Source: Cupriavidus necator N-1
GTDB lineage: Bacteria; Pseudomonadota; Gammaproteobacteria; Burkholderiales; Burkholderiaceae
Direction: 5' to 3'
Length of the DNA stretch: 64,000 bases
Assembly: GCF_000219215.1 (NCBI RefSeq)
Contig: NC_015726.1
Coordinates: 1,736,001-1,800,000 of the forward strand
Of this stretch, positions 21,262 through 30,133 are shown one piece after another (the first letter of the stretch is position 1; every line of letters begins with the position of its first letter). Both the position numbers and the translations under genes were made by a program. The notes under the pieces were generated by a model. That model saw only the letters and a program-made list of their open reading frames with translations, made no database searches and was not told where the DNA came from.

Positions 21262-21285
21262 CGCCTGGACAGGGTGCCGACGCGA

Positions 21286-22038
21286 CTAGCCGCCTTCGTC
21301 CCTGGGCCAGAAGGTAATGAGGATATTGGAGGGCGCGACGCCGTTCTCGTCGCGCGGCAGCGGGTCGGATCGCTGCACCGCGCGCAGCACGGCGTTGTCC
21401 CAGGCCGCATTGCCGCTTGACTTGGCGAGCCGCGCCGACAGCACTGAGCCATCCGGCGCCATGGCCACGGCCACCACCGCCGCCGGATTGCCGCTGACCT
21501 CATCATTGAAGATGATATTCGGCTTGACCCGCTGCCGGACCCGCTCGGCATAGCCGGAAGAAGGCTTCGCGCCGGAGCCGGAACCGGCCCGCGTGCCCGT
21601 ATTGCCCGCCTGGGCCCGCAACCGCGCCAGTTCGCCCTGGCGCTGGGCATTGTCGGACTGGCGCTGCGCTTCCATTGCCTTTCGCTGCGCCTCCTTGCGC
21701 GCGGCTTCGGCACGGGCCTGGCTCTCGCGCTGCCGCGCTTGTGCTTCATCGCGCGCGGCCTGCTGGGCCTTGCGCTGCTTTTCCTGCAGCGAGATGTCGG
21801 CCTCTTCCTCTTCGACCGGCTTTGGGCTTGGCACCGGCGTGATTGCAGGCGCTGGCGTTGCGGCTTCGGGGATCGCGTCCCACAGTTCGGCCGCGACACC
21901 CTCCGGCGCCGCGCTGCGCCAGCGCACGCCGTAATAGAGCAGGACACCCAGCAGCAGGTGCATGAACAAGGCCAGCAGGAAGCACTGCAGGGTGCCCCGT
22001 TCAGGCGCTGGCTGATAGGGATAGGCGACGGTCTGCAT
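21286..22038 (-). CDS. TolA-like cell-envelope protein
   Basis: The 250-residue protein has one N-terminal transmembrane segment (about residues 19-38), a proline/acidic stretch, an alanine-rich charged coiled coil (about 80-140) and a C-terminal TonB/TolA domain (about 160-246, YAERVRQRVKPNIIF to NILITFWP). TolA links the inner-membrane TolQR motor to Pal and porins. The usual TolA in this group is longer and lies with tolQRB-pal; here there is no tol neighbour, so this is a paralogue or orphan. It is convergent with the helicase gene, 24 bp away. Confidence 0.8.
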   Translation of the reverse strand: MQTVAYPYQPAPERGTLQCFLLALFMHLLLGVLLYYGVRWRSAAPEGVAAELWDAIPEAATPAPAITPVPSPKPVEEEEADISLQEKQRKAQQAARDEAQARQRESQARAEAARKEAQRKAMEAQRQSDNAQRQGELARLRAQAGNTGTRAGSGSGAKPSSGYAERVRQRVKPNIIFNDEVSGNPAAVVAVAMAPDGSVLSARLAKSSGNAAWDNAVLRAVQRSDPLPRDENGVAPSNILITFWPRDEGG

Positions 22039-22079
22039 GGATCACGCGCCTTGCCGCTGCTCGTTTTGCGCTTGCTCTC

Positions 22080-22604
22080 CTAGGTACCACCGGTTCCGCC
22101 GGCGGGCGCATCCGCGTGCCTCTCCAGTTTCAGGTACGAGTCAGCCGCGACCAGGCCGAACACGATGTGGGCAATGGCGGTCACCCAGCCTCGCGCTTCA
22201 GCAAACCATGGGAAGGCGGCAGTCATGCCGTGGAAATTGACCAGGTACAGGACCAGGCCGAACAGCGCCCCCACCACCGAGGCCATGCCGACGCTCGAAT
22301 CAAAGCGGAACGGCGCCATGATCGTTGCCAGGATTACCGCAAACACGACAGAGAGTACGAAGTGGACCACCACGGCCGCTACCAGCACGCTCATCTGGAA
22401 GGTGGCAGCTTGCGCCAGCACATCCGGGCCCAGCATGATGGCCGCGATCATGGTCAGCGGCTTCCAGACGCTGGCCCCCATCAACATGGCCGCCAGCAAG
22501 TCGAGCACCAGGAATACCACCCCGGCGACGAGACCCGCCAGCGCCGCTGCACGCCAGTCCGGCCACCGGTGCGTGTAGCGATGCGATTGCATATGAAGTT
22601 CCAT
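22080..22604 (-). CDS. Four-TM integral membrane protein of unknown function
   Basis: The 174-residue protein begins with a short basic cytoplasmic tail (HRYTHRWPDWR) and has four predicted membrane segments, at about residues 18-42, 72-98, 103-126 and 138-155. A strong AAAGGAGG lies five bases before the start, so high translation is likely. The C-terminal tail is short and polar. I do not recognise the family. It lies 41 bp upstream of the tolA-like gene on the same strand and may be cotranscribed with it. Confidence 0.65.
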   Translation of the reverse strand: MELHMQSHRYTHRWPDWRAAALAGLVAGVVFLVLDLLAAMLMGASVWKPLTMIAAIMLGPDVLAQAATFQMSVLVAAVVVHFVLSVVFAVILATIMAPFRFDSSVGMASVVGALFGLVLYLVNFHGMTAAFPWFAEARGWVTAIAHIVFGLVAADSYLKLERHADAPAGGTGGT

Positions 22605-22772
22605 GACATCCTCCTTTGATGCGGCAGAAACCAGAGCCGCTTTCCAAGGCGCAACTTCATTCTATGGGGTGCAACCGCATCAACCAAGCGCAGTCAACGC
22701 TGCAAAACATCGCGCGGGCGTCGCAGGGCGTCTGTGTCTCTTCAAAGGCTCACGGCAGCGGGCGCTTGCGTC

Positions 22773-23141
22773 CTAGCCCTTCGTGAAGATCTCCAGAAAG
22801 TGCTTGCTCGGATCCTCGAAGTAGATCCGGCGGCCGCCATCGTCCGTGTTGACCTCGCCGGGGCGGCGGCGGTATGGGTCCGCCCAGTAGGTCAGGTTGC
22901 GCGCGCGGATGCGGGCAAAGCCCTGATCGAATTCGGCGTCGCTGACCTGGAAAGCATAGTGCTGCATCGCAACATCACCTGCCGCGTCCATGAAGTCCAG
23001 GGTCACGTCATTGTCCAGCCGGACGCCGAGAAACGGCCCGAACGGCTCGGCCGGGGGGCGTCCGAGGATTTCGCAGAGGAAGTCGGCGGAGACCTTCTTG
23101 TCATGAGAAAAGACGATGGTGTGGTTGAGCTGGATGGCCAT
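22773..23141 (-). CDS. VOC (glyoxalase/bleomycin-resistance) family protein
   Basis: The 122-residue protein fits a single VOC module pair: MAIQLNHTIVFSHDK start, GVRLDNDVTLDFMD, QHYAFQVSDAEFDQGFARI, and the late RRIYFEDPSKHFLEIFT, where the last glutamate is the usual metal ligand. The start at 23141 has GGAG eight bases upstream. The open frame continues upstream into an unrelated dehydrogenase fragment (see 23244-23303), which I exclude. Substrate unknown; members include dioxygenases, isomerases and resistance proteins. Confidence 0.82.
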   Translation of the reverse strand: MAIQLNHTIVFSHDKKVSADFLCEILGRPPAEPFGPFLGVRLDNDVTLDFMDAAGDVAMQHYAFQVSDAEFDQGFARIRARNLTYWADPYRRRPGEVNTDDGGRRIYFEDPSKHFLEIFTKG

Positions 23142-23243
23142 GTCGCAATCTCCGGGACGGGGGCAAGGAACGGCGAGCAGCCCGGCCTGGGACGGCCTGC
23201 CGGCCGTCATGCAGAAGCCGACGTGCGCCACGCTTGCAGGGTA

Positions 23244-23303
23244 GCCAGCGCCGGTGATGACGGCAACCTTGCCTTGCAGGCCAGGCTTGGCTAGCGCTTC
23301 CAT
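23244..23303 (-). pseudogene. N-terminal relic of a short-chain dehydrogenase
   Basis: Twenty codons reading MEALAKPGLQGKVAVITGAG match the opening beta-strand and glycine turn of SDR enzymes (L-x-G-K-V-A-V-I-T-G-A). The sequence then loses all similarity. It is in frame with the VOC gene downstream but has no fold of its own. Confidence 0.5.
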
Positions 23304-23351
23304 TCAGCCGTGGCGTGAAGGTCTGAAAGTCCGGCCGAGTCAGATGCAGCC

Positions 23352-24284
23352 CTACTCAATGTCCACCACATCGACAACCTGGTGCTGATTTTTGTAGCGA
23401 ACTTCCTGACGCATGACGAATCGCCGGGCGGGACAATACCAATCGGTCATGTCGAGCACCGTCGGCTCCAGTTCGATATCCGTATCGACCAGCCGAAAGC
23501 GGCCAGGATCCACGAACTTGGTATATCGGATCGGCCAGCAGAGCAGTGTGCCGGAGGCAAGCTTCAGGCGCTGCAGCGGACCCACCGTCCGCTCAGACAA
23601 GGTCAGGCGAACATTGGAACCCACGAAATCAGAGACAGTGGTGCCGGTCCGGCGATCCACAATACGAAAGTCGTAGCGGGACGCGAAGGTTTCCGCGGGG
23701 AGTACCTGGCCCTCTGTCAGCGCCGGCGGATACAGCAGCAGTCCGTTCGAGTTGGTACTCATTTCCCCGACCAGCTCAGTGTACTGGCCGTGGGCCTGAA
23801 CGCGTGCATTCAGACTGCGCACGACTGGTTGTCCCGAGCGTTCGTCGATCACGAGCCGGTGACGCTGCACGGTCTCGACGGGCGGCCCCATCAAGCGCCG
23901 GAGGGCGGACTTGGAGTAAATATCCAGATCGAACGAACAAAGGTCGCGCTCGAGGTCGTTGACGTTGCGGAAGAAGGCAATGGTTGTCATCGGCGTCAAT
24001 CCGTCCGCTTCGAAGCGGATCCGTCCGCCGTCATGGACATAGGGCGCGTCGCATATCTGGCCGGCGTACACGCGGTGCGACGCGGTCCCGAGCAGACCGC
24101 CTACGGCGAGCCAGGCCGCGGCAAGCGAAGGCCAGATTGGCTTGCACGGGCGTATCGGTGGATGGGGTTGGTGTCGGTGCGCCGGCCGAACCAGGACCTT
24201 ATCTGGACGTGGATTGTCGAGCTCCAGTTCGCGACAAGCAAAGGGTCCGGATTTGTGCCGGGCAACTGCCGCTCGTATCTTCAT
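23352..24284 (-). CDS. Predicted exported protein of unknown function, chimeric N-terminus
   Basis: From the ATG at 24284 the frame encodes 310 residues. The first 35 are the beginning of a Zn-alcohol dehydrogenase. A hydrophobic signal-like segment (SLAAAWLAVGGLLGT) and about 230 residues of a secreted-looking domain with four or five cysteines follow (QICDAPYVHDGG to YKNQHQVVDVVDIE). I do not recognise this domain. The signal segment has no in-frame ATG, GTG or TTG of its own just upstream, so either the gene lost its start when the dehydrogenase fragment was joined, or the fusion supplies the start. Whether an exported product is still made is doubtful. Confidence 0.45.
   Translation of the reverse strand: MKIRAAVARHKSGPFACRELELDNPRPDKVLVRPAHRHQPHPPIRPCKPIWPSLAAAWLAVGGLLGTASHRVYAGQICDAPYVHDGGRIRFEADGLTPMTTIAFFRNVNDLERDLCSFDLDIYSKSALRRLMGPPVETVQRHRLVIDERSGQPVVRSLNARVQAHGQYTELVGEMSTNSNGLLLYPPALTEGQVLPAETFASRYDFRIVDRRTGTTVSDFVGSNVRLTLSERTVGPLQRLKLASGTLLCWPIRYTKFVDPGRFRLVDTDIELEPTVLDMTDWYCPARRFVMRQEVRYKNQHQVVDVVDIE
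24180..24284 (-). pseudogene. N-terminal relic of a zinc alcohol dehydrogenase
   Basis: The 35 codons from ATG 24284 (beginning MKIRAAVARHKSGPF, then ELELDNPRPDKVLVR) match the first strands of NAD-dependent aryl/alkyl alcohol dehydrogenases. Similarity stops before the first zinc ligand. It is in frame with the exported-protein gene. Confidence 0.55.
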
Positions 24285-24353
24285 CACGTTTCGTTCAGCA
24301 CTTGCGTGGGAGTCCAAGTGTAAGCGGAGTGGGGCCAGCGTCAATGGCTGTGC

Positions 24354-24809
24354 GTGCCATGTGTATGGCGTGGGGTGCCAGCATTGTTGAGCGTCGATGC
24401 GCACGAAGCCGGCGTTGCGTCGCTATGGATCACCAGCGAGCCAGTTGCTTTCACGGCAATCCGCAGCGACTCGCGGCTAAGCCCGTCCCTTCGCCTGGCG
24501 CTGGCCAGTGCGCATACCGCGTCCAAGCTTGCGACGAGCGTGCGCTATCAATCCAGGCCTGTGGGCCTGATCTGCCCGGACCTGCTGGACAAGGTACGAG
24601 CCTGGTCGGAGCAGGATGCGATGCAGCTCAGACGCGTGGCGGCCGACGTGATTGGTCCAGTTCTTCATACGACACGCCAGCTCGCCGCGCAGCAAGGGAT
24701 TTTGCCGCCTTCACTTCCGGGAATCGCAAGCCTGAACATACGAGTTATCAGGCCTAACGAAGCGCTCACCGACGCACTTCTGGCCGTCCATCGATGCTCA
24801 CACAACTAA
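24354..24809 (+). CDS. Hypothetical protein, doubtful
   Basis: An open frame of up to 151 codons with good GC3 codon use fills the gap before the cyclase gene. It contains helical, leucine/alanine-rich sequence (SLRLALASAHTASKL, DLLDKVRAWSEQDAMQLRR) and no domain I know. No convincing ribosome site was found. It may be a real small gene or a decayed remnant. Confidence 0.3.
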   Translation: MPCVWRGVPALLSVDAHEAGVASLWITSEPVAFTAIRSDSRLSPSLRLALASAHTASKLATSVRYQSRPVGLICPDLLDKVRAWSEQDAMQLRRVAADVIGPVLHTTRQLAAQQGILPPSLPGIASLNIRVIRPNEALTDALLAVHRCSHN

Positions 24810-24862
24810 AGTTGTAACTACCATAATGAGTTCGTGGCAGCCGAGGGCTGGCAGAGGGCGAT

Positions 24863-27800
24863 ATGCGCTGCACAAAATGCGGGTTCGAGAACCCAGCGGG
24901 AGGAAAATTCTGCGAGGAGTGCGGGCAAAGGCTTGCGCAGATTTGCCCGCAATGCGGCCATGAGTCCAGCCCGACGGCGAAGTTCTGTGGTGCTTGCGGC
25001 GTGCCCCTGACGGAACTGCCGGCAACGCCAGTTCCTGCCGCAGAGGCAATGCCCGCCGTCCTCGCACCGGTTCTTTACACGCCGCCCCATCTCGCTGAAC
25101 GCATTCTCGCCGAGCAGGCGGCGATGGAGGCCAGGGGACAGGCCGCCGGCGAACGCAAGACCATTACGGCACTGTTTGCGGACATGGCCGGCTCGACCGC
25201 TCTGATCCAGGACCTGGACCCCGAAGAAGCGCGCGGGCTGATCGACCCCGTGATAGCGCTGATGATGGAGGCCGTGCATCACTACGAGGGATACGTTGCC
25301 AAATCCTTGGGCGACGGCATCCTGGCGCTATTTGGCGCGCCGATTGCGCACGAGGACCATCCCCTGCGGGCGTTGTACGCAGCGCTGCGCATGCAGGAAG
25401 CGATGCGCCGCCATGGCGACCGGGTCCGTCTGGAGCAGGGTGTCCCGCTGCAGATCCGGGTCGGCATCCATACCGGCGAGGTGGTCGTACGCTCGATCCG
25501 CAAGGACGACTTGCGCGCGGACTACGACCCGGTCGGGCACACGATCCATATCGCCTCCCGGATGGAAGGCGTCGCGACACCGTCGTCGATTCTCGTCAGC
25601 GAATCGACCCATAAGCTGACCGAGGGATACTTCGAGTTCAAGAGCCTAGGGACCACGCACGTAAAGGGTATTCGGGAGCCGCTTGCGGTCTACGAGGTGC
25701 TCGGCCTCGGCGCATTGCGCACGCGCATGCAAGTGGCGGCGCATCGCGGTCTGGCGCGGTTTGTCGGCCGCCAGGCCGAATTGGAGCGCTTGCAAGTGGC
25801 GTTGGAGTCGGCCAAGGCGGGGCAAGGGCAGATCGTCGGAGTAGCGGGCGAGGCGGGTGTCGGCAAGTCGCGGCTGTACCACGAATTCAAGGCACGTTCG
25901 CAGCGGGGCTGCATGGTGCTCGAAACCTTCTCGGTTTCGCATGGCAAGGCCTTTCCCTATCTGCCTTTGATCGATCTCTTAAGAAACTACTTTCAGATCA
26001 CCGCGCAGGACGACGAACGGTTGTACCGCGAGAAAGTCACCGGCAGGTTGCTGACCCTGGATCGCACACTGGAGGACCATTTGCCCTACCTGCTTTACCT
26101 GCTCGGTATCAGAGAGGCGGGCTCGGCGCTGCCCAGGATGGACGCCACCATCCGGCGCCAGCGCACATTCGAAGCCATTGCACGGCTACTGGTGCGTGAG
26201 AGCCGGAATCAGACGCTGATGGTCTTGTTTGAAGACTTGCAATGGCTGGACAGCGAGACCCAGGCCTTTCTCAATATCCTCATCGAGCATGTGCCAGATA
26301 CCAGGTTGCTTCTGCTCGTCAACTACCGCCCGGAATACGCGCATAACTGGGACCGGAAGCCTTACTTCACCCAATTGCAGCTGGAACCCCTGGAGCAAGG
26401 GGAAGCACAGGGCCTGCTCACGGCCCTGCTGGGAGACCATCCCTCGCTCGTGCCCCTGAAACTGCTTATCCAGGCGAAGACCGAGGGTAACCCGTTCTTT
26501 ATGGAGGAAGTCGTGAAGACACTGGCCGAGGAGAGCGTCTTGCTTGACCAGCCCGGCAGCTACCGGATTGAGAAGGCCCCTTTGTCACTTCATATTCCGC
26601 CGACCGTGCAAGGGGTGCTCGCCGCCCGTATCGACCGGCTTCCGGTCGCCCAGAAGGACTTGCTGCAGACCCTCGCGATCATCGGCAAAGAGTTTCCCTT
26701 AAGTCTAATCGAACATGTCACCGCGCAACCGGAAGAGCAACTGCGCCCGCTTCTGAGCGACCTCCAGGCCGGCGATTTCATTTACGAGCGTCCCGCATTC
26801 CCCGAAGTGGAGTACGCGTTCAAACACGCGCTTACCCAGGAGGTAGTCGCGAATTCGCTGTTGACTGACCGGCGCAGTGTGCTGCATGAACGCACGGCCC
26901 GGGCCATTGAGATACTGTTTCCAGGCCGGCTGAAGGACTACTGTAGCGAGTTGGCTCACCATTACAGTAAGAGCGGCAATACCCGGAAGGCGATCGAATA
27001 TCTGGAGCTGGCGGGTCAGCAGGCCTTGCAGCAGTCAGCTCATCTCGAAGCGGTGCCTCATCTCAGCGCTGCTCTCGAGTTCCTCAAGTCGTTGCCTGAC
27101 ACTCCCGAACGTGCACGCCAGGAACTCAGCCTGCTGCTGGGTCTTGGCATTGCCTGCATCACTGCTCGAGGTCATGGAGCGCCGGAGGTGCAGACGATCT
27201 ACACGCGTGCGTTAGCCCTGTGCGAACAGGGCGGGGAAACTCCACAGTTGTTCTCTGCGCAGTTGGGGATGTGGTCTTTTTATCTGTTGCGGGGACAACT
27301 CGAAACGGCGCAGGCTTTGGCAGAGCGCCTACACGGTCTCGCGCAGGACACACAGGAGCCGGAACAGCTCGCGGAGGCGCACCGCGTTCTGGGGGTGACG
27401 CTGTTCCGCCGGGGGAAGCTAAGCCTGGCCCGTACCCACATGGAAGAGGCGCTGACCCTGCACCGGCCCGATCGGCAGTCATACAGTCATCTTCTGCGTT
27501 ATGCGCGAAACCCGGCCGTTCACATGCGGAGCACCTTGAGCTGGATTCTTTGGTATCTGGGCCTGCCGGACCAGGCCTGCACCCGAAGTGAAGAGGCGAT
27601 AGAGTTGGCCAGAAAGGCCTCTGATCCGTTCGGCCTGGCGCTGAGCCTGATATTCGCGGCTGAATTGCATCAGCGCCGGTGCGACGAGCAGCGAGCACTG
27701 GAGTGTGCCAACGCAGCGATCGCACTGTCGAATGACCATGGGTTCCAGCTCTATCTGGCGTGGGGAACGATCCTTCGCGGCTGGGCGCTCGCCGGGCAGG

Positions 27801-28276
27801 GTTCTCATGAGGACGGCATCGCTCTGATGCAGCAAGGCTTCAGCGCCCTTGATTCTACCGGAGCGATACTCGGGCAGCCCTCACTTCTGGGACTGCTAGC
27901 CGATGCTTATGGAAGAGCCGGACAATGCGACGCGGCACTTCGCGTCACGAGAGACGCGCTGACACTGGCACGTGGCACAGGCGAACGGTTTGATGAACCG
28001 ACACTGATTCGGCTTAAGGGAGAACTGCTGCTGCAGATGACGGCCGAAGACAATGAAGCGGAAGCGTGTTTTCTGAAAGCGATTGCGCTAGCCCGGGACG
28101 AAGGGGCCAGGTCAATCGAATTGCGGTGCGCGCTGAGCCTGGCCCGGCTTTGGCATAGCCAGGGCAAAAACCTTGCGGCGCGGCAGATCCTCGCCGAGAT
28201 ACAAGGCCTCTTCAAGGAGGGCTTTGATACCGTGGATTGGCGTCAGGCAAAAGAGCTGCAAGAGCATTTGTCCTGA
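24863..28276 (+). CDS. Zinc-ribbon/class III cyclase/AAA ATPase/TPR signalling protein
   Basis: The 1137-residue protein starts with two zinc ribbons (Cys 3, 6, 17, 20 and Cys 28, 31, 42, 45). A class III nucleotide cyclase domain follows (about 97-280) with metal-binding Asp107 (FADMAGST) and Asp151 (SLGDGILALFG). An AAA_16/STAND-type ATPase is next (about 295-700, Walker A GEAGVGKS 329-336, LFEDLQWLD), then TPR-like helical repeats to the end. In the cyclase the usual transition-state asparagine is His229, while the arginine (Arg233) is kept. Such proteins probably couple ligand sensing in the TPR part to cyclase or ATPase output. AGAGGG lies just before the start. It is followed by the convergent tartrate dehydrogenase gene. 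Confidence 0.88.
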   Translation: MRCTKCGFENPAGGKFCEECGQRLAQICPQCGHESSPTAKFCGACGVPLTELPATPVPAAEAMPAVLAPVLYTPPHLAERILAEQAAMEARGQAAGERKTITALFADMAGSTALIQDLDPEEARGLIDPVIALMMEAVHHYEGYVAKSLGDGILALFGAPIAHEDHPLRALYAALRMQEAMRRHGDRVRLEQGVPLQIRVGIHTGEVVVRSIRKDDLRADYDPVGHTIHIASRMEGVATPSSILVSESTHKLTEGYFEFKSLGTTHVKGIREPLAVYEVLGLGALRTRMQVAAHRGLARFVGRQAELERLQVALESAKAGQGQIVGVAGEAGVGKSRLYHEFKARSQRGCMVLETFSVSHGKAFPYLPLIDLLRNYFQITAQDDERLYREKVTGRLLTLDRTLEDHLPYLLYLLGIREAGSALPRMDATIRRQRTFEAIARLLVRESRNQTLMVLFEDLQWLDSETQAFLNILIEHVPDTRLLLLVNYRPEYAHNWDRKPYFTQLQLEPLEQGEAQGLLTALLGDHPSLVPLKLLIQAKTEGNPFFMEEVVKTLAEESVLLDQPGSYRIEKAPLSLHIPPTVQGVLAARIDRLPVAQKDLLQTLAIIGKEFPLSLIEHVTAQPEEQLRPLLSDLQAGDFIYERPAFPEVEYAFKHALTQEVVANSLLTDRRSVLHERTARAIEILFPGRLKDYCSELAHHYSKSGNTRKAIEYLELAGQQALQQSAHLEAVPHLSAALEFLKSLPDTPERARQELSLLLGLGIACITARGHGAPEVQTIYTRALALCEQGGETPQLFSAQLGMWSFYLLRGQLETAQALAERLHGLAQDTQEPEQLAEAHRVLGVTLFRRGKLSLARTHMEEALTLHRPDRQSYSHLLRYARNPAVHMRSTLSWILWYLGLPDQACTRSEEAIELARKASDPFGLALSLIFAAELHQRRCDEQRALECANAAIALSNDHGFQLYLAWGTILRGWALAGQGSHEDGIALMQQGFSALDSTGAILGQPSLLGLLADAYGRAGQCDAALRVTRDALTLARGTGERFDEPTLIRLKGELLLQMTAEDNEAEACFLKAIALARDEGARSIELRCALSLARLWHSQGKNLAARQILAEIQGLFKEGFDTVDWRQAKELQEHLS

Positions 28277-28340
28277 CGCCGAGGGAATCAGGACGTTGCC
28301 GCCGGGGCCACAGATGCAGTTGTTTTGTTTGGCGTCACAG

Positions 28341-29444
28341 TCAAGCGTTTTCCACTTCGGCAGCAATAGCCTTGCCCATTTCCGTTGTCGACGCCTTGCC
28401 GCCGAGGTCGGCGGTGTGCGGACCGTGGATCAGCACACGCTGAATGGCGGCAAGAATGGCATCGTGCGCCTTCCGCCCGGCATCGGCATCGGCATCGGCA
28501 TCGGTGTCGAGGAAATCGAGCATCATGGCGCCTGACCAGATCATCCCGATGGGGTTCGCCAGATTCTTCCCATAGATGTCCGGCGCAGAGCCATGCACCG
28601 GCTCAAACAGCGACGGGAACTTGCGCTCCGGATTCAGGTTGGCTGAAGGCGCCAGTCCGAGCGTTCCCGTGCAGGCAGGGCCGAGGTCCGACAAAATATC
28701 GCCAAACAGATTGGAAGCCACCACCACGTCGAACCGTTGGGGCTGCAGCACGAAGCGGGCACAAAGGATGTCGATGTGCTGCTTGTCCCAACTCACGTCC
28801 GGATACTGCTCGGCCATGGCTGCGGCCCGGCCGTCCCACCACGGCATGCTGATGGCAATGCCGTTGCTCTTGGTGGCAACGGTGACGTGCTTGCGCTGGC
28901 GCTGCCGCGCCAGCTCGAACGCGAAACGCAGCGCACGATCGGTCCCAAGCCGCGAAAAGACGGACTGCTGCATCACCACTTCACGATCCGTGCCTTCGTA
29001 CATCACACCACCGACTGACGAATATTCGCCTTCGGTGTTCTCGCGCACGATGATCGCGTCGATATCGCCCGGCTTGCGGCCGGCAAGCGGGCAGGGCACG
29101 CCTTCGAACAAGCGTGCGGGACGCAGGTTGATGTACTGATCGAACTCGCGGCGGAACTTCAGCAGCGACCCCCATAGCGAGACATGGTCCGGCACGGTGT
29201 CCGGCCAGCCGACAGCGCCGAAATAGATGGCATCCATGCTGGAAAGTTGCGTCTTCCAGTCGTCCGGCAGCATCTTTCCCGTGGCGGCGTAGTAGTCACA
29301 GCTTGCCCACTGAATATGGGTAAAGTTCAAGCGGATACCAAAGCGACTGGCGGCGGCATCGAGCACGCGCAAGCCTTCGGGCATTACTTCCTTGCCGATG
29401 CCATCACCTGGGATCACGGCGATGTTGAAAGTCCGGGTCGTCAT
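28341..29444 (-). CDS. ttuC: Tartrate dehydrogenase/D-malate dehydrogenase family
   Basis: The 367-residue protein is a beta-decarboxylating dehydrogenase like TtuC/YeaU: IPGDGIGKEV, RENTEGEYSSVGG, VTVATKSNGIAISMPWWD, FGDILSDLG and FEPVHGSAPDIYGKN. It oxidises tartrate or D-malate with NAD and a divalent metal. AGGAAG six bases before the ATG supports the start. Near the C-terminus an acidic run D-T-D-A-D-A-D-A-D-A-G is encoded by a hexanucleotide tandem repeat, absent from what I recall of the family. It faces the cyclase gene; no tartrate transport genes are nearby. Confidence 0.88.
   Translation of the reverse strand: MTTRTFNIAVIPGDGIGKEVMPEGLRVLDAAASRFGIRLNFTHIQWASCDYYAATGKMLPDDWKTQLSSMDAIYFGAVGWPDTVPDHVSLWGSLLKFRREFDQYINLRPARLFEGVPCPLAGRKPGDIDAIIVRENTEGEYSSVGGVMYEGTDREVVMQQSVFSRLGTDRALRFAFELARQRQRKHVTVATKSNGIAISMPWWDGRAAAMAEQYPDVSWDKQHIDILCARFVLQPQRFDVVVASNLFGDILSDLGPACTGTLGLAPSANLNPERKFPSLFEPVHGSAPDIYGKNLANPIGMIWSGAMMLDFLDTDADADADAGRKAHDAILAAIQRVLIHGPHTADLGGKASTTEMGKAIAAEVENA
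28479..28508. repeat. Hexanucleotide tandem repeat inside ttuC
   Basis: Four copies of GGCATC and one variant GGTGTC lie head to tail. On the coding strand they encode alternating Asp-Ala. Gain or loss of a unit keeps the frame. Confidence 0.85.
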
Positions 29445-29662
29445 GACGATCTTCCTGAGAGATAACGAGATTCCGCCATGGTCGATACCAGGGCTGCGGG
29501 TAATGGGGCCAATTCTAGACGGGGATATTCAACGGGAGCTTGCGTAAGCCGGCAGGAAAACGGAAGGAAATTCTTTATTTGTGCTCGCCTTCGGCACGCT
29601 GTGCGCTGGCGGGCTTGCAGGCTGTCGACGTGCCATCCCTTGCCGATGGCATCGATCCGAAA

Positions 29663-29914
29663 TCAGAACTGATATCGCAGTCCGACGACAAATTGACGTC
29701 CTGGCCCGGGGACGACCGCAAGTTTGCCCCACGACACAGACGGCCGCCCAAGCTTTTCGAGGCGGCCCAACAATCTGCTTGTACGCTGCGGCAAAACGCA
29801 ATTCACTGCCGCACGGTGCGTTGCGATCGGTACCATCGTCGGTACGACTGCTCTTAAGCTTGTTGCCATGCAGCATGGTTGCGCCACTGTGCTGTAGATC
29901 TGCGTGGCATCCAA
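29663..29914 (-). pseudogene. C-terminal relic of a TonB-dependent receptor
   Basis: The minus-strand frame ends GPGRQFVVGLRYQF followed by a stop, which is a typical last barrel strand of a TonB receptor with terminal Phe. Upstream the frame is not receptor-like. Another frame (about 29760-29880) reads GNKLKSSRTDDGTDRN and GSELRFAAAYK, which may be more of the same gene after frameshifts. No full receptor gene exists here. The remainder of 29445-30133 shows no intact gene. Confidence 0.5.
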
Positions 29915-29942
29915 CTCTCAGGAGAGTTCTCATGGCCCTTCG

Positions 29943-30017
29943 GATCTGAAAGTCCTTATTCCGGACGATCACTTTCCCACGCTGGCTCCGCTGGCGGACG
30001 CTGCGGAGGCCCGCTAG
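29943..30017 (+). pseudogene. Possible short relic of a 2-hydroxyacid dehydrogenase
   Basis: Twenty-four codons read DLKVLIPDDHFPTLAPLA and on to a stop. KVLIPDD resembles the first strand of D-2-hydroxyacid dehydrogenases, but the match is too short to be sure. Confidence 0.25.
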
Positions 30018-30133
30018 TGACGTGGAGCACGATCGCCGAACCCGTGGCCGATCTGCTGCCGGACCTGTCGAGGTCGCCCGGCGGGCGCTGGCGTCCGCGC
30101 CCTAATCCAACCCATCAGCACTTCAGCCAAACC

